Shown: positions 53,101-60,182 of the stretch, piece after piece
Layout: every line of letters begins with the position of its first letter
Numbering within the stretch: position 1 is the stretch's first letter
NCBI GenBank assembly: GCA_016710265.1
Contig: JADJJL010000003.1
Span: forward strand, 722,501-786,500
Length of the DNA: 64,000 bases
Direction of reading: 5' to 3'
Source: Saprospiraceae bacterium
GTDB lineage: Bacteria; Bacteroidota; Bacteroidia; Chitinophagales; Saprospiraceae
Translations under genes and position numbers: made by a program
The notes under the pieces: generated by a model
Databases searched by the model: none
The model's input: the letters and a program-made list of their open reading frames with translations, nothing else
What the model was told of the DNA's origin: nothing

Positions 53101-55644
53101 GAAATTATTGGTGTTAGGATTTAATCTGATAATTTGGGTAGATAATCTGACTTTGTCTGAACAAACATATTGGACAGGTCGAGGTCCCAGCCATACAAGC
53201 CCTACAGAAGTTAATAAGATAGTATCCACATCGACCAAACAAGAATAAGGATATTCCGCTGGAATTTGTCTAGAATTCAGGGCCATTCTTTTTATAATGG
53301 GCAATTCTGCAATTCTCTGGTTGGTAAATGAACTAATTCGAGCTTCAGATCTACAATATATGCTATCTCCATTTTCAAACTTAAACGATATTGGAAAATC
53401 TGGTTTGTATTTGATTATTTCTTCAGGAGTAAGTGGAATTTTAAATCCCTTACCCAACGGATTTGATTGTATGACTGGAGCTGAACAATTTGCAAGAGGA
53501 TTGGTCGAACTGAAGGTATCTAAGACTGGGTATTCAAAAGAATAAATTTCACCCGTATTATTTTTTACAATGTCGATGTAGGATGTGAAATAGGAATAAC
53601 TCAAATCTGATGTGATGACTATGGACAACGAATCATAATCGAGACGATCATCATCAACAACTACCTTACCTGCAAATTCAATGACCATGGTGTCACCGGT
53701 CACAAAATTTTTAAATTTAGTATTTGTAAAATCATTGGATCCTTGATTTTCAAATCGATCATCGTCTGGATCTGCAGTACCTATGTTTTTTCTAAATAAA
53801 AGATCATCAAAAAGAATGTAAGCAGGAATGGTATCTTCGCTTTCTGTCCGTTTAATACATGGCAACTCGTAAGTAGGATCGCTGAATGAATTAACACCAC
53901 ATTTGTAAATTACATTTTCACAACTTAATGAAATAAATGCACATATTTTTACCAACATTTCTGCTTTGATGTCTCTGTCAATAGGGCAGGTACTGAAAAG
54001 ATTGATTTCCGAAGCTTCGATATTATCAAGACAGGTATTTTGACAGTTTAATTGGAGCGGAAATTGAAAATTAAAATTGATTGGAAATGGAGGTAAATAT
54101 TCCAGATCAATGGTCATCGGATAAGAAAAATTGATTTGTTTAACAACAGGTTGTTTACCTAATAAAATAAAATTTGTGTCTATCAATTCAAATGGGCAGG
54201 GGATCGTATATTTCAGTATTAAATTTTTGTTTGAGATGGCCTCATTAAAAGTGATACTGGAGATGGCATCATATACTTTTTGATCTGTTAGAGGATTTTC
54301 ATTTGGATTTAATCTAAAACCCACTCTTGCACTGCTGGGTTTGGAAAAATGATTGATAGGTCGATCTCTTCCGGTTCTTTCGCTATTGGGAACGCAAACT
54401 GAATTGTAACTGAATGAATAAAAATAAGGAAAATTGGTAGCCACTTCTGGTTGACTATTTTTACAAGTAACATAGTCAAATAAAATTCTAATCTGGTCTC
54501 CTGGATTTATATTGGCCAAAGTTAGTTTGACTTCATGAAATGCACTGTCGAACAAACAAAAATTTCCGGTCACTTGATTTATATAATCTATCGCAATAAT
54601 TTGTCCTGAACCAACAAGCCGAAAACTATTTTTTAGAAATGCCACATCAAAACTTGAAATAGCAGTGCTTGCTTTAAAAGTGATCATCACATTTTCCGCG
54701 ACAGCTCCTCCATTGTTGTAAACAACAAACTCTTGAGTAGCTCCATCCGGATCACATATACAATCTGGAAATTTTGGCTTTGGGTCAAAATCCAAAACAG
54801 CCGACATAGCTGGTAGGATGAAATCAATTTGAGATGCTTCCTGATAGATCTGACAATTCACAGAATCGCAACCCCAATAAACATTAAACTTTGAATTTAT
54901 CAATTCGTTTACGCAAGTTTTATGCGTAATATTTTCAGTGAGTATAATAGATTCTCCCTCTTCAAAAAGTGAATCAAGGTCACCAATGGTCAATATATGC
55001 TCAGGTTTAATTTCAATGCGAAGTAAAGTATTATTCTGTACAAGGGTCACTCCACTATTTGAAACAATATCTAATGGATCATGAAGATCTTCGAAAATAA
55101 ATCCCTTTACCGGGCCTAAGCGAGAGTTGGTAATCGTAATTTGTCTTGTAAATTGGGATCCCACTTCTTTTCGAATTGCGGGGATATTCGATATGACTAG
55201 AAATCCTGTATTTATACTGTAAGTTCGCGAATTGATAGAATCCCGTCCAGTCGTATATTCAGAAACCCATTGATTGGTAAATTGGACTCCCATGTTCACT
55301 TGGTCATAAAGTTCGCATTTTGCATTTATGGCTAATCTAATTTCCAAATTTTCTCCTCCACGAATTTCAGGAATCTCAAATACTGGAGCGCTGAGATTGT
55401 TTATGTTCAATTCAATTGCAGAAACTATACTACCTATATTATATTGAACCCCTTGAGGAAATTGGCCACGAAGCTGAATATTGTTTAATGTACTTGCACT
55501 TAAATTTTTCAGTTGTACTTTTAAGATAATCTGCTGACAAAGTGCTAGTTCGGTAATTTCAGATTGGACAATGGTCAAAGATTGGGTGAATATCGGAGAT
55601 AAAAAATGACATAAAACCAGACAGAAGATAAAGTGCTTCATCAT
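50107..55644 (-). CDS. Giant secreted protein with gliding-motility (type B) T9SS C-terminal domain
   Basis: 1845 aa. Signal peptide at the N terminus (MMKHFIFCLVLCHFLSPIF). The body is all-beta, with repeated DUF11/CARDB-like stretches (QLRGQFPQGVQYNIGSI; LEIELPAGIYW; VELILPFPLSY) and paired cysteines. Near the end (~1665-1748) is a PKD/SprB-type domain (GTRITLCATGGKSYRWSP). The last ~98 residues are CHU_C, the type B sorting domain: VFIPNAFSPNADQKND, IIYSRWGEKVF, DGWDGNFNGEKLNPDVF. Type B cargo is typically released or loosely held at the surface by the SprF-dependent route. It may act as a surface filament or adhesin. A small two-TM protein lies 75 nt upstream on the same strand. Confidence 0.9.
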   Translation of the reverse strand: MMKHFIFCLVLCHFLSPIFTQSLTIVQSEITELALCQQIILKVQLKNLSASTLNNIQLRGQFPQGVQYNIGSIVSAIELNINNLSAPVFEIPEIRGGENLEIRLAINAKCELYDQVNMGVQFTNQWVSEYTTGRDSINSRTYSINTGFLVISNIPAIRKEVGSQFTRQITITNSRLGPVKGFIFEDLHDPLDIVSNSGVTLVQNNTLLRIEIKPEHILTIGDLDSLFEEGESIILTENITHKTCVNELINSKFNVYWGCDSVNCQIYQEASQIDFILPAMSAVLDFDPKPKFPDCICDPDGATQEFVVYNNGGAVAENVMITFKASTAISSFDVAFLKNSFRLVGSGQIIAIDYINQVTGNFCLFDSAFHEVKLTLANINPGDQIRILFDYVTCKNSQPEVATNFPYFYSFSYNSVCVPNSERTGRDRPINHFSKPSSARVGFRLNPNENPLTDQKVYDAISSITFNEAISNKNLILKYTIPCPFELIDTNFILLGKQPVVKQINFSYPMTIDLEYLPPFPINFNFQFPLQLNCQNTCLDNIEASEINLFSTCPIDRDIKAEMLVKICAFISLSCENVIYKCGVNSFSDPTYELPCIKRTESEDTIPAYILFDDLLFRKNIGTADPDDDRFENQGSNDFTNTKFKNFVTGDTMVIEFAGKVVVDDDRLDYDSLSIVITSDLSYSYFTSYIDIVKNNTGEIYSFEYPVLDTFSSTNPLANCSAPVIQSNPLGKGFKIPLTPEEIIKYKPDFPISFKFENGDSIYCRSEARISSFTNQRIAELPIIKRMALNSRQIPAEYPYSCLVDVDTILLTSVGLVWLGPRPVQYVCSDKVRLSTQIIRLNPNTNNFFSHEYRPLVQIDSIYLTGLNGLKYTGLEIALYYQIGTTNTLFRIDTIPLRQLSPTLFYLSNADLVPYIFDESYEIHITPLADLENCKNASGNITTSIFCSAPKKGLFFINATFNTFYTSYVLPANSSIQIQNANQFISQSTKTIFAFGNNVQWTLNLPSQPISGYLYFDIRSARNSIQFVRINTNPNLTVEDLGNQRFKVGSFNALTSYSIDFFAEILSCDEDTIYISSLWACDESEQLEIVKCNLDTFSVYIIPEDPELELDLMQETRVSKLCDTLPELNIRVYNADRGTATDVFLEIELPAGIYWVPGRLLFSYPAGTPFRPLPPPTVFGLNTYRWNFNDLDTSLLRNGLKGIFTDPENSVLFKLSAATDCNSMVNGSIQVRTSGKNTCGIVQNTISKTGARIIIEGAEIERELKIDLQENSSSLCSDTTELIISIVPSFDPGLLDSVELILPFPLSYINKTTFNLSNHNIQEPVILDTMNKQIVKFGLGKEAGSGDVIKFSIKLMGIKSILCGQALIDALAFFKTKLLCKTDNSFCDVFIQSGNSSIILKRELADIKINEFTVSNTGQTSETKITFNLDIQNSSQLDDDEICFYWILDQDANAQWNSTDSILQIICIPKSSLNPDGSYNFEYNFDFPTLLSCHYLLALSPQTCLCNTDTIAFNLNSGISQVITDSICQLDLITIGVNENPSYKYKWALGNVACDTCSMNQIIFENKTDSILVNKYILLEGVDSLCQNSYEYIISILPVEFGLKTIQAVCPAERISLTASGKQNFRWFGEKITDPLNVSQEFIIEDSITVYLSYENLDGCEVTDSFCMFPLIDTTNFSISNDTTILAGTRITLCATGGKSYRWSPSTGLSCPTCPCIEVNPEQTTTFRVEILDSFDCPHFLEVTVTVVRPFCDSADVFIPNAFSPNADQKNDILNVLSDQPLLQIHLIIYSRWGEKVFESFNIKDGWDGNFNGEKLNPDVFGYYLEAWCPDSLRFAKKGNISLIK

Positions 55645-55719
55645 GGGGAAGGATAGTTTAGGTAGGTAAAGATATATACTTATACCATTTGAGACGCTTT
55701 AGGGTAGAAAAAAGCTGCT

Positions 55720-56157
55720 TTACTTTCGGATAAAAGTCCAGAGTATCAAAAATATTGCAATGATTTTAATAAGCAAAAACATCCATATTTCAAAGATACT
55801 TGTGGCAATGCTGTTTACTGGTTCGCTCCAATATGCAAATAGGGGGAAATACTTAATATCAATATTTGGAGGGTTTAATATCTGGCCTTGGCATCTTTGG
55901 TCGGCTGGAATTGTATCATCCAATGTAGCCACATAACCATCATAACGCTGTCGATAATGGGATTGGCCCAGGTCATATTCATACCAGTAAATTCGATCTG
56001 GATTGCATATATGCTCTGTGATTTTGGCTTTATGAGTTTTAGAAAAGAGTTGCAATGAAATGGTCCGAAAAGGGTCTTCAATTCTAAATATTGGCAAAAT
56101 AAAGAAACACATTAAAAGAAAGAGAATACCAAATTTTAAATAATACCACATCTGCAT
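55720..56157 (-). CDS. Small membrane protein with two TM segments (DUF3592-like)
   Basis: 145 aa. TM1 (~5-24, LKFGILFLLMCFFILPIF) and TM2 (~118-142, IWMFLLIKIIAIFLILWTF) flank a ~90-residue extracytoplasmic domain with YWYEYDLGQSHYRQRYDGYV and an RCQGQI Cys. The topology and the V/I-x-Y-x-Y pattern recall DUF3592 proteins, but the match is by feel. It lies upstream of the 1845-aa type B cargo on the same strand (75-nt gap), so a link to its assembly is possible though unsupported. Confidence 0.65.
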   Translation of the reverse strand: MQMWYYLKFGILFLLMCFFILPIFRIEDPFRTISLQLFSKTHKAKITEHICNPDRIYWYEYDLGQSHYRQRYDGYVATLDDTIPADQRCQGQILNPPNIDIKYFPLFAYWSEPVNSIATSIFEIWMFLLIKIIAIFLILWTFIRK

Positions 56158-56227
56158 TTCGTTTGCCCAAAGGTATCACAAACTTATTTTTAATCTAATG
56201 GAATGATAATAATTTTAATTTTATGCC

Positions 56228-56989
56228 ATGTTAAGATCATTGATCCAGAAATTTTTAGGGCATTACAAGAATTGGAAATTATGGCAAAAGGGCCTGTTTT
56301 ATACATGCTGTATCATTGGACTGCATTGGATTTATATGATTTTATTAATTTGGTTACTTCCACCCATTACCACGACTCAGATTGGCAGCTTGTTGGCAGG
56401 AAAAGGCCTTCGAAGGGATTATGTTTCTATTTCTAAAATAAGTAAGATGGCTCCCTTGGCTGTAATGGCCGCAGAGGATCAATTGTTTTTGGAACATTCC
56501 GGTTTTGATTTTGAGAGCATCGAGAAAGCGATGGAGTATAATAAAAAAAGTAAAAAGAAAAAGAGAGGCGCTTCTACGATTAGTCAGCAAGTGGCGAAAA
56601 ATGTGTTCTTATGGCAAGGCAGATCATGGTTTCGCAAAGGACTTGAGGTGTATTTTACATTTATGATAGAAATGCTTTGGTCAAAAAAGCGAATTATGAA
56701 TGTATACTTAAATACGATTGAAATGGGTGAAGGGGTATTTGGTATAGAAGCAGCCTCTAAAGCTTATTTTAAAAAACCAGCCATCAAGCTTACAAGAGAA
56801 GAGGCTGCAAGAATTGGTGCCAGCTTGCCTAATCCAAAACGCTATAAGGTATCACCACCTTCATCCTGGGTAATGTTGAGGACACCATGGGTATTAAGAC
56901 AAATGGAGCAGATAGAACCCGACGAAGAGGTTCAGAAATTAATGGGTTATTTTGACGTCAGAATGACTTCAAATAATAAGAGAAAATAA
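56228..56989 (+). CDS. mtgA: Monofunctional peptidoglycan glycosyltransferase
   Basis: 253 aa. One TM at ~23-45 anchors a GT51 domain in the periplasm. Motif 1 is [14 protein letters not shown] (catalytic Glu83), motif 2 is [17 protein letters not shown], motif 3 is [21 protein letters not shown], best quoted as KGLEVYFT and [15 protein letters not shown], and motif 4 is [13 protein letters not shown]. It polymerises lipid II into glycan strands. No transpeptidase domain is present, as expected for MtgA. An alternative ORF at 56203 in another frame is a shadow. Confidence 0.93.
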   Translation: MLRSLIQKFLGHYKNWKLWQKGLFYTCCIIGLHWIYMILLIWLLPPITTTQIGSLLAGKGLRRDYVSISKISKMAPLAVMAAEDQLFLEHSGFDFESIEKAMEYNKKSKKKKRGASTISQQVAKNVFLWQGRSWFRKGLEVYFTFMIEMLWSKKRIMNVYLNTIEMGEGVFGIEAASKAYFKKPAIKLTREEAARIGASLPNPKRYKVSPPSSWVMLRTPWVLRQMEQIEPDEEVQKLMGYFDVRMTSNNKRK

Positions 56990-56994
56990 AAGAA

Positions 56995-58782
56995 TTAGTT
57001 GGGCTCATTGTCTGAATTTAATTTTTGAAACCAATTGCGCAGTCTACTAATGAAATTGATTTGAATAAGACCTCCTGCCTCAGATCGTTTGTGAACCAAA
57101 TATTGAATGGCTTTTTTCTCTACATAATGATGAAGCGGTAGCAAGATGGCGATCATAATCACTTTGATTGAAAACAACTTCCAAGGCACCTCATGTGTGA
57201 TCTCATGGATCTGTTTATCAAGCTTAATAATTAAAAATTCGAACAAGAAGATAAAACTCAAAAATCCGAGGCTGCGAATAAGCCATACCGGCATCTTGTA
57301 TTGAACCATCAGCATCAACCCGAGAAAAATAAGTACAATGAATATAGCGATAAGATCGTATTGGGTTTGGTGAAGGTGATTTTGCTCATTGTTTTCTTCT
57401 AATTGTTTCTGTAATAATACTTTTTCCATAAACTGGGCTTCTATTTTGAATATTTCTAAAGAATGTCTGGATTCATTTATCGTAGAATTTATTTCCTGTA
57501 ATTTCTGTTTATATTCCAGAGCTTCTTTGTAGTTTTTATTTTTTATAAAGAACTCTACCATTTTTTCTAAAGTCCTGGATTTATTTGTATTAATACCACT
57601 CGAAATGCCATATTTATAGGAAAGTTCAAAATAATTTATAGCTCTATTGATTTGAGATACAGTAGCCAAGTGTTCTGCATAATTTAAATAAAGAATATTC
57701 AGAAATCCTGGATCTTGGCTTTCAGTGACTAAATTTGCGAATAATTTATTATAATAATATTGAGCTGAATCTTTTTGATTTTGTCCTTGATATTGATATG
57801 CTAACAATCGAAACAAAGTCAAACTGTCCTTTGAGATTAGTTTTTGGAATTCTGATGGAAAATTGAATTGAAATACATCGAGTAAATTTTCACTGAGTCC
57901 AAAAGCTAATTTTGTGCTTCTGAGAAATGCCATGCAATACTTATTAAGTCTGTCTTGTCCGTTTCTAATGGAGAATGATACAATAGCTTTTAAGGAATCG
58001 ATATTAAATTCTCCTAGATTGATCTTGCAGATAAAGTCAAGTTGGTAAAGTTTATTATAATAGAATGTGGTGGAGTCAAATAAATTCTGATTTGAAGACA
58101 GTCTTACTACCTCATTTGTGTACTGTAATCCTTTGTCAAAAATTTTAAGCTCATAAAAAAATTCAGCAAGTTCAATATTTGCCAAATATTCAATATTTTT
58201 ATTTTTAGATTGTAAGGCTAGAAATAATGCTTCCAGAAAGTTCTTAAGAGCCTCTGCCGGACTATTTTTGAGCCTCATTGATTTTCCAAGTGAAATAAGA
58301 GATAGGCTTAGTTTTTGTGCAGATTCAAATTCTTTTGAAATAGTTAAGGAATGAGAAGCATATAACAAACATTTTTCTGCATTTTTAATTTCAAAGTAAT
58401 ATTCTGAAAGTGATCGATACAGAGACCATTTATTTTCATTTGACAGATCACCAAGAAGTAATTCTTGAGCAATTTTAACTATTTTGGTTATCTTTTCTGA
58501 TTGAAAATCAAATTGTTTAAATAATATAACATATTCGGCGAATTGTAGGCAAAACTTATCAATTTGTTGAGCAGTGAGACTTGCTACCAGACATTCATTT
58601 ATTATACTGTCACTTTGCCGTGAGTTATCTTTAAATATGACAAGTTCATAGCAGGCCTCAAAACAGTCTGAATGCTCCATTTTTACCCCAAGAATAGGTA
58701 TAGCTTGGTTGTTACTTTGACCTTGAGTCCAAAATGTATGAAAAAATACGCAAATGACTATATAAAATTGTTTATATTTCAA
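56995..58782 (-). CDS. TPR protein with C-terminal membrane segments
   Basis: 595 aa from the TTG at 58782, which begins a signal-like segment (MKYKQFYIVICVFFHTFW). The frame also extends to a TTG at 58806, but that codon lies inside a -7 box (TATATTTG, minus strand 58811-58804). Residues ~60-440 are helix pairs of tetratricopeptide type (for example SLSEYYFEIKNAEKCLLYAS; NIELAEFFYELKIFDKGLQY). A helix (~440-475, rich in Glu and Gln) then leads to three TM segments (~475-555) and a short basic tail. This is the front half of a Bacteroidota TPR sensor histidine kinase or LuxR-type regulator, but no kinase or HTH follows. It may be a truncated sensor or a stand-alone membrane scaffold. Role unknown. 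Confidence 0.75.
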   Translation of the reverse strand: MKYKQFYIVICVFFHTFWTQGQSNNQAIPILGVKMEHSDCFEACYELVIFKDNSRQSDSIINECLVASLTAQQIDKFCLQFAEYVILFKQFDFQSEKITKIVKIAQELLLGDLSNENKWSLYRSLSEYYFEIKNAEKCLLYASHSLTISKEFESAQKLSLSLISLGKSMRLKNSPAEALKNFLEALFLALQSKNKNIEYLANIELAEFFYELKIFDKGLQYTNEVVRLSSNQNLFDSTTFYYNKLYQLDFICKINLGEFNIDSLKAIVSFSIRNGQDRLNKYCMAFLRSTKLAFGLSENLLDVFQFNFPSEFQKLISKDSLTLFRLLAYQYQGQNQKDSAQYYYNKLFANLVTESQDPGFLNILYLNYAEHLATVSQINRAINYFELSYKYGISSGINTNKSRTLEKMVEFFIKNKNYKEALEYKQKLQEINSTINESRHSLEIFKIEAQFMEKVLLQKQLEENNEQNHLHQTQYDLIAIFIVLIFLGLMLMVQYKMPVWLIRSLGFLSFIFLFEFLIIKLDKQIHEITHEVPWKLFSIKVIMIAILLPLHHYVEKKAIQYLVHKRSEAGGLIQINFISRLRNWFQKLNSDNEPN

Positions 58783-58854
58783 GTTTGATAAAATTTTATC
58801 TGGCAAATATATTCAGTAAGTTTTATATTTGCTTAAACTTTAAACAAAAAAGCA

Positions 58855-59409
58855 ATGAAAACTCAAAACATTTTATTTCTTCTCTCTGGCCTTTTAGGCG
58901 GCATGCTCTTGGGGTATTATTTTTTTAAAGACCCTTCGGGACCTATTCCTCAGCCTGATTTTACAGTAGGGGACTGTTGTTCTAAATTCCAAAAGCAATT
59001 AATTTGTTTAGATAATCTAGGGAGAGATTTAAAAAACTTTCCAGATCAAGATGCAATAGTGGCTTATAGTTCATTTTGCAACGAGGTAAATCCTGGAACT
59101 GGAAATAACAAAGTATTGGACTGTACCGGATATACTTTGGATAAACAAACAGTTTTAGATATTGGACAATTAATTAGTCAAAATGGTGATTGGGCTGGGA
59201 TTAGGATTTACCCAGGAAGAAGGGTAATGACCGGAAGTATTCAAAATGTGAATATTGTCATGGGATTAAATTCAACTCCAGGTCCTAAATTTTTCCATGA
59301 AATATCAAATAGCGCACGTTTTTTTCCTCTAACAACTCAAGCTCAATTGGGGCCTTGTCCAAGATGGTGCGAACTACAAGGTAGAATAGTGATTTTTTCT
59401 AAAAGTTAG
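58855..59409 (+). CDS. Secreted or membrane-anchored protein of unknown function
   Basis: 184 aa. The N-terminal hydrophobic segment (~6-24, ILFLLSGLLGGMLLGYYFF) acts as a signal anchor. The rest is extracytoplasmic with a CC pair (Cys41-Cys42), further cysteines (CLD, FCNE, DCTGY, GPCPRWCE), and a Gly/Pro-rich stretch with IRIYPGRRVMTG. Six or more Cys suggest disulfides. I recognise no family. It is divergent from the TPR gene; a TATATTTG -7 box at 58824-58831 serves this direction. A terminator hairpin follows at 59469. Confidence 0.7.
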   Translation: MKTQNILFLLSGLLGGMLLGYYFFKDPSGPIPQPDFTVGDCCSKFQKQLICLDNLGRDLKNFPDQDAIVAYSSFCNEVNPGTGNNKVLDCTGYTLDKQTVLDIGQLISQNGDWAGIRIYPGRRVMTGSIQNVNIVMGLNSTPGPKFFHEISNSARFFPLTTQAQLGPCPRWCELQGRIVIFSKS

Positions 59410-59468
59410 AATATTGGTTCATTCTTGTGCAATTAGTAAAATCTATTATTAAAATATTTTTATATTAA

Positions 59469-59502
59469 AAAGCCCATCCTCTCTGGTAAGAAGATGGGCT
59501 TT
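59469..59502. terminator. Bidirectional terminator between convergent genes
   Basis: AAAGCCCATC (59469-59478) pairs perfectly with GATGGGCTTT (59493-59502) around a 14-nt loop. The minus-strand side has a T5 run, so it fits best the DUF1573 gene, but it also closes the plus-strand gene. Confidence 0.8.
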
Positions 59503-59532
59503 CATAATCCCTTTATTAACTAAAAACTCTTA

Positions 59533-59994
59533 TTATCCTTTAGGATTGAGAATAGTACCATTGCTTTTTGGGACTGTCTCTTCATCTTCTGAAGCTACAT
59601 TACCCTTTAAGTACAAGGTCTGTTCTTCATCACCTTCGTTGGTTTGAATTTTAACCGTTTTATTGATTGGACCAGGACGTTGAGTGTCATAACGAATTTC
59701 AATCGTACCGGCTTCACCTGGCATAATTGGTTCTTTTGGCCATGTAGGTACTGTACATCCACAGGATCCTCTTGCATTTTTAATGATCAATGGTTCAGTA
59801 CCTTTATTGGTAAAACTGACCTTACGGACCGGCTCTGATCCTTTTTTGATCTCACCATAGTCAACAGAAGTGTTTTCAAAGACCATTTTAGGGCCTCCGG
59901 AAGATTTTTGAGGGGTGGTGGCTGGGGCTGCATTCTGAGCAGTCAAGGCAGCAGAGCCCAAGAGTGCGATAAACAGGAGAAAAAGATTTTTCAT
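59533..59994 (-). CDS. DUF1573-domain secreted protein
   Basis: 153 aa. The signal peptide (MKNLFLLFIALLGSAALTAQ) is followed by a Pro/Ala/Ser linker and a DUF1573 Ig-like domain (~35-135) with its signature: FENTSVDYGEIKKGSEP, FTNKGTEPLIIKNARGSCGC, the ARGSCGCTVP Cys pair, and PGEAGTIEIRYDT. DUF1573 proteins are abundant in Bacteroidota and presumed periplasmic or surface structural proteins; no enzymatic role is known. The acidic C-terminal tail (SEDEETVPKS) is short and lacks a T9SS sorting domain. Confidence 0.9.
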   Translation of the reverse strand: MKNLFLLFIALLGSAALTAQNAAPATTPQKSSGGPKMVFENTSVDYGEIKKGSEPVRKVSFTNKGTEPLIIKNARGSCGCTVPTWPKEPIMPGEAGTIEIRYDTQRPGPINKTVKIQTNEGDEEQTLYLKGNVASEDEETVPKSNGTILNPKG

Positions 59995-60182
59995 GTGAAA
60001 TTTTTTTTTAATTTTAAGTTACAAAATTAGAACAATATAACAACATTAAGACTCCGCATATTTAAAAATGTGTGTTAAGCTCGTGTTAAAAATGGCATGA
60101 TTTAAAAAATCCCTTGATTTTGACTATTTTATACAAGATTCCTTGACTGATTCTTTTATTTTTGCCGTCGAATAAAATAGAC

